Shown here in pieces: positions 5,601 through 6,671 of a DNA stretch of 6,671 bases. Source of the DNA: Flavobacteriales bacterium (GTDB taxonomy: Bacteria; Bacteroidota; Bacteroidia; Flavobacteriales_D; Parvicellaceae); the NCBI GenBank assembly GCA_026993705.1, contig JALWSJ010000154.1, positions 1 to 6,671 of the forward strand. The letters run 5' to 3'. Every line of letters starts with the position of its first letter. Within the stretch, counting starts at the first letter, position 1. A model generated the notes under the pieces. That model saw nothing but the letters and a program-made list of their open reading frames with translations. It ran no database searches and was not told where the DNA came from. The position numbers and the translations under genes are program-made.

Positions 5601-6671
5601 TGGTGAACCCCTCCATTATCTTGACTTCCCGTGAACCAATTTGTCCCATGATAAGTATCAGGATTATTGGATTGATTAGGATTGCTTATATTTCGAATAA
5701 CAAACCCTAAATCCGATCCCATTATCCAATTGGTGTTATTTGGACGAGCAAAGGTTTCAATAGATTTACCAAAGATATCACTAAACCCTTCATTCAAAGC
5801 TCCCGATTCATTTTGATAGGCTAGAGCAGCAGTATTTGAAGTCAACCCATGCGTTATCTCATGCCCTGCTATTTTCAATGATGTGAATGGTTGATTACCG
5901 CTAGAACCATCTCCATATGTCATTCTAACCCCATCCCAATACGCGTTAGCAAAATTATTGTCATAATGAATATAATTATTTAAAGCATGTCCATTACCGT
6001 CAATACTGTTTCGTCCGTGTTTTTGTAAGTAATAGTCGTAGGTCATCTCAGCACCCCAATGGGCATCTAAAGCGTATTTATCATAATTCCCATAACTCCA
6101 ATTATTATCGTTATCCGTGAAATTTACAGCACTGTTGTAATTGGTTCCGTTTTGCATATTGTACGTACCAATACCTTGTCCTCGTCCCGACTCTTCCAAA
6201 GTAAACCCATTATTCGTTGAATTTGCCGTAATAGTCCGTACTCCGCTATACCCCGTTGTTGCACTACCTACTTGGTCGGCGATATGGATTAAATCATTCG
6301 TAAAAATAACTTCACCTGTTTCAGCATCAACAAAAATTTCTTCTCTCGACATTGGAGAATGAGCATAAATATCCAAACGATACGCCAAACGATATTTCCC
6401 TATATTAAAATCACCATCTTTAGGAACATAAAACAATTCAGCTTTAGGTTGATAAGACGCAAAAGGATTTCTTGTATCTTTTTTCAGTCGTTCTTCTTCC
6501 GCCGGTATTTCCCATTTATAAAGATTTGCATTTACTTTTTTCAAAGCAATAGCAAAAGCCTCTTCCTTTGAAATGTTAATCTCCGAAGTTTCCAATTCAG
6601 GCAAATAAAAACCATTAAATCGAATTACATTTCCTTGTTGGCAGTGTACTATAATTTCCGCCCCATAAACC
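2603..6671 (-). CDS. Secreted M4 (thermolysin-family) metallopeptidase with PKD, Ig-like repeats and T9SS sorting domain; 5' end outside window
   Basis: This zinc endopeptidase is expected to be secreted by the type IX system and to digest extracellular protein. The frame is open to the window edge, giving 1355 visible residues; the signal peptide and start of the propeptide are missing. Residue numbers count from the first visible codon (6670-6668). The propeptide remnant runs from 1 to about 130: VYGAEIIVH and GNVIRFNGFYLP are typical of the FTP region, then comes a PepSY-like part ending ETGEVIF. The catalytic domain spans about 139-450, with HEITH at 270-274 (catalytic Glu 271), the third zinc ligand Glu 294 in NESGALNEGFSD, Tyr 285, and the active-site His 356 in DNGGVHQNS. 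These match thermolysin's key residues, so it should be active. A PKD domain follows (452-532, WDFGDG at 485-490), then a duplicated module (536-971), four Ig-like repeats (972-1267) and the sorting domain (1274-1355). TTG at 6604 lies inside the propeptide and is not the start. Confidence 0.95.
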   Translation of the reverse strand, partial: VYGAEIIVHCQQGNVIRFNGFYLPELETSEINISKEEAFAIALKKVNANLYKWEIPAEEERLKKDTRNPFASYQPKAELFYVPKDGDFNIGKYRLAYRLDIYAHSPMSREEIFVDAETGEVIFTNDLIHIADQVGSATTGYSGVRTITANSTNNGFTLEESGRGQGIGTYNMQNGTNYNSAVNFTDNDNNWSYGNYDKYALDAHWGAEMTYDYYLQKHGRNSIDGNGHALNNYIHYDNNFANAYWDGVRMTYGDGSSGNQPFTSLKIAGHEITHGLTSNTAALAYQNESGALNEGFSDIFGKSIETFARPNNTNWIMGSDLGFVIRNISNPNQSNNPDTYHGTNWFTGSQDNGGVHQNSTVLSHWYYLLSDGGSGVNDLGNSYNVTGIGITDASKIAFRTLTVYITSGSQYQDAYNFSVQAAQDLFGDCSPQLEATYNAWYAVGLGNGYSGAIDATFVPSTTGGCSTPLEVFFSNNSSSSSNFSWDFGDGGTSSSPNPSHTYTTAGTYTVSLIVSSSNCGADTSVMTNVITIGGLPAPIAQDVDLCSAGTADLSATANGTIKWYDASVGGNLVGTGSAFTTAVINSSTTYYVQQSMGGTGLRVGAVDNTIGNGGYFNGDQYLIFDCFTACTLNSVWVDANGSGNRTIELRDNTGAVLQSATINIPNGQSRINLNFSIPVGQDLQLGWAAGSQPNLYRNSDGPSYPYTLNGILSIKNSSASVAGYYYAFYDWDITAPYCESPRTAVNVNVMQAPTATGASRCGAGTLTLSATAVGTGTLNWYDAPTGGNLVGTGGTFTTPSLSSTTNYYVEEANVMPTITGGPADNTFFQGGYFNGNQHLLFDCYTPTLLKSVKVYAGSTGNRTIELRDNSGAILQSAVVNIPAGESRVTLNFNIPVGTNLQLGTAPNSSQDLFRNQGGASFPYNIGSLISITETSAATQGAPNYYYYFYDWWVEEVACSSGRTQVTASINGAVDPTITPVNNVCITDSPLTLTAATGGGTWSGTGVSAQGVFDPSIGAGTYTITYSLTGSCTATDQIDITVDTPKDATITSGTTYCLAQGNVQLTAVDQGGVWSGNGIIDSINGIFSTNMAGVGLHTITYSIPGGCGDTQSVSIYVSSTGNANFTVLNSNVCESEAPFALVPNTSGGIWSGTGVDSQGVFDPSVAGIGSHVITYTLTGGCSDTHSETIVVEAQANAAINYIGAICMNHAPITVTAATPGGVWSGAGITDNQAGIFDPSVAGVGSHDITYFIAGNCGATATTTIEVENCTGIDELGESRLQVFPNPARNKVSVVLSNVKSARTENLYIYNQLGELVITRKITPVANRYNETIDLSFLARGVYTLRIGSLNKKITKI
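2606..2851 (-). other. T9SS type A C-terminal sorting domain of the peptidase
   Basis: The last 82 residues contain LQVFPNPARNKVSVVL, then IYNQLGELVITRKI, then LSFLARGVYTLRI, and end in lysine-rich KKITKI. This order (FPNP motif, a Y-x-x-x-G-x-x-V strand, GVY-x-L-x-I, basic end) is characteristic of the Por secretion tail family. Such domains direct cargo through the T9SS and are usually cleaved at the cell surface. Its presence implies a T9SS elsewhere in the genome. Confidence 0.93.
2870..3757 (-). repeat. Four tandem Ig-like repeats in the peptidase
   Basis: Visible residues 972-1042, 1043-1116, 1117-1191 and 1192-1267 form four units of about 71-76 residues. Each has an early cysteine, a (T/V/I)WSG-x-G core, a G(V/I)F turn usually followed by DPS, an (I)TY strand and a second cysteine (for example WSGTGV...QGVFDPS...ITYTLTGGC). 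Each cysteine pair could form a disulfide. The repeats probably act as an extracellular stalk or carbohydrate/protein-binding spacer between the catalytic part and the sorting domain. Similar repeats are common in large Bacteroidota surface proteins. Confidence 0.85.
3758..5065 (-). repeat. Tandem duplication of a ~215-residue module in the peptidase
   Basis: Visible residues 536-751 and 752-971 are two copies of one module, encoded at 5065-4418 and 4417-3758. Each begins with an Ig-like segment of about 60 residues with LSATA...(K/N)WYDA...GGNLVGTG...TTYYV or TTNYYV, the type often found in Bacteroidota adhesin-like proteins. It then continues into a ~150-residue, beta-rich segment with GGYFNG-x-Q-x-L-x-FDC, GNRTIELRDN, LQS-x-x-x-NIP and an aromatic YYY-x-FYDW near its end. 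By hand, 53 of 82 core residues are identical between copies. I do not recognise the second segment as a named family; a substrate-binding beta-sandwich is a guess. Confidence 0.85.

Noticed and set aside
1..6671. A new defence, toxin-antitoxin or biosynthetic system
   Set aside because: The four genes belong to ordinary families (peptidase, lipoprotein, FMN enzyme, symporter) and nothing links them into such a system. The only unexplained structure is the non-coding repeat region.

Overview
The window looks like part of a Flavobacteriia (Bacteroidota) chromosome. The evidence is an AT-rich sequence without clear Shine-Dalgarno sites, a very large secreted metallopeptidase ending in a type IX secretion system (T9SS) sorting domain, Bacteroidota-style Ig-like and PKD modules, and a promoter-like TTTG / TAnnTTTG pair. 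All four genes lie on the minus strand, so transcription runs from high to low coordinates. I see no plus-strand gene, RNA gene, transposase, integrase or CRISPR array.

Region 1 (6671 down to 2603) is one gene, cut at its 5' end by the window edge. It encodes an M4 (thermolysin-family) zinc metallopeptidase: the end of the propeptide, a catalytic domain with all expected key residues, a PKD domain, a tandemly duplicated module of about 215 residues, four Ig-like repeats, and a C-terminal T9SS sorting domain. It is expected to be secreted across the outer membrane and to degrade extracellular protein.

Region 2 (2602 down to 2114) is a 489-bp gap without a credible gene but full of structure. 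It holds a perfect 20-bp-arm hairpin just after the peptidase, a second 12-bp-arm hairpin, two direct copies of a ~120-bp imperfect repeat offset by exactly 162 bp, and a shorter inverted copy of the repeat end between them. I recall similar palindromic intergenic repeats in many Flavobacteriia genomes, but cannot verify that here. The repeat copy nearest the downstream genes contains the best promoter-like sequence in the window. This region is the most interesting part.

Region 3 (2113 down to 1) is a tight cluster that is probably co-transcribed: a small lipoprotein with a lipocalin-like appearance, an FMN-dependent nitronate monooxygenase / FabK-like enzyme, and the N-terminal 187 residues of a sodium:solute symporter that runs off the window. 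The gaps are 41 and 26 bp. The sequence gives no firm common pathway for these three genes. No new defence or other multi-gene system could be supported.
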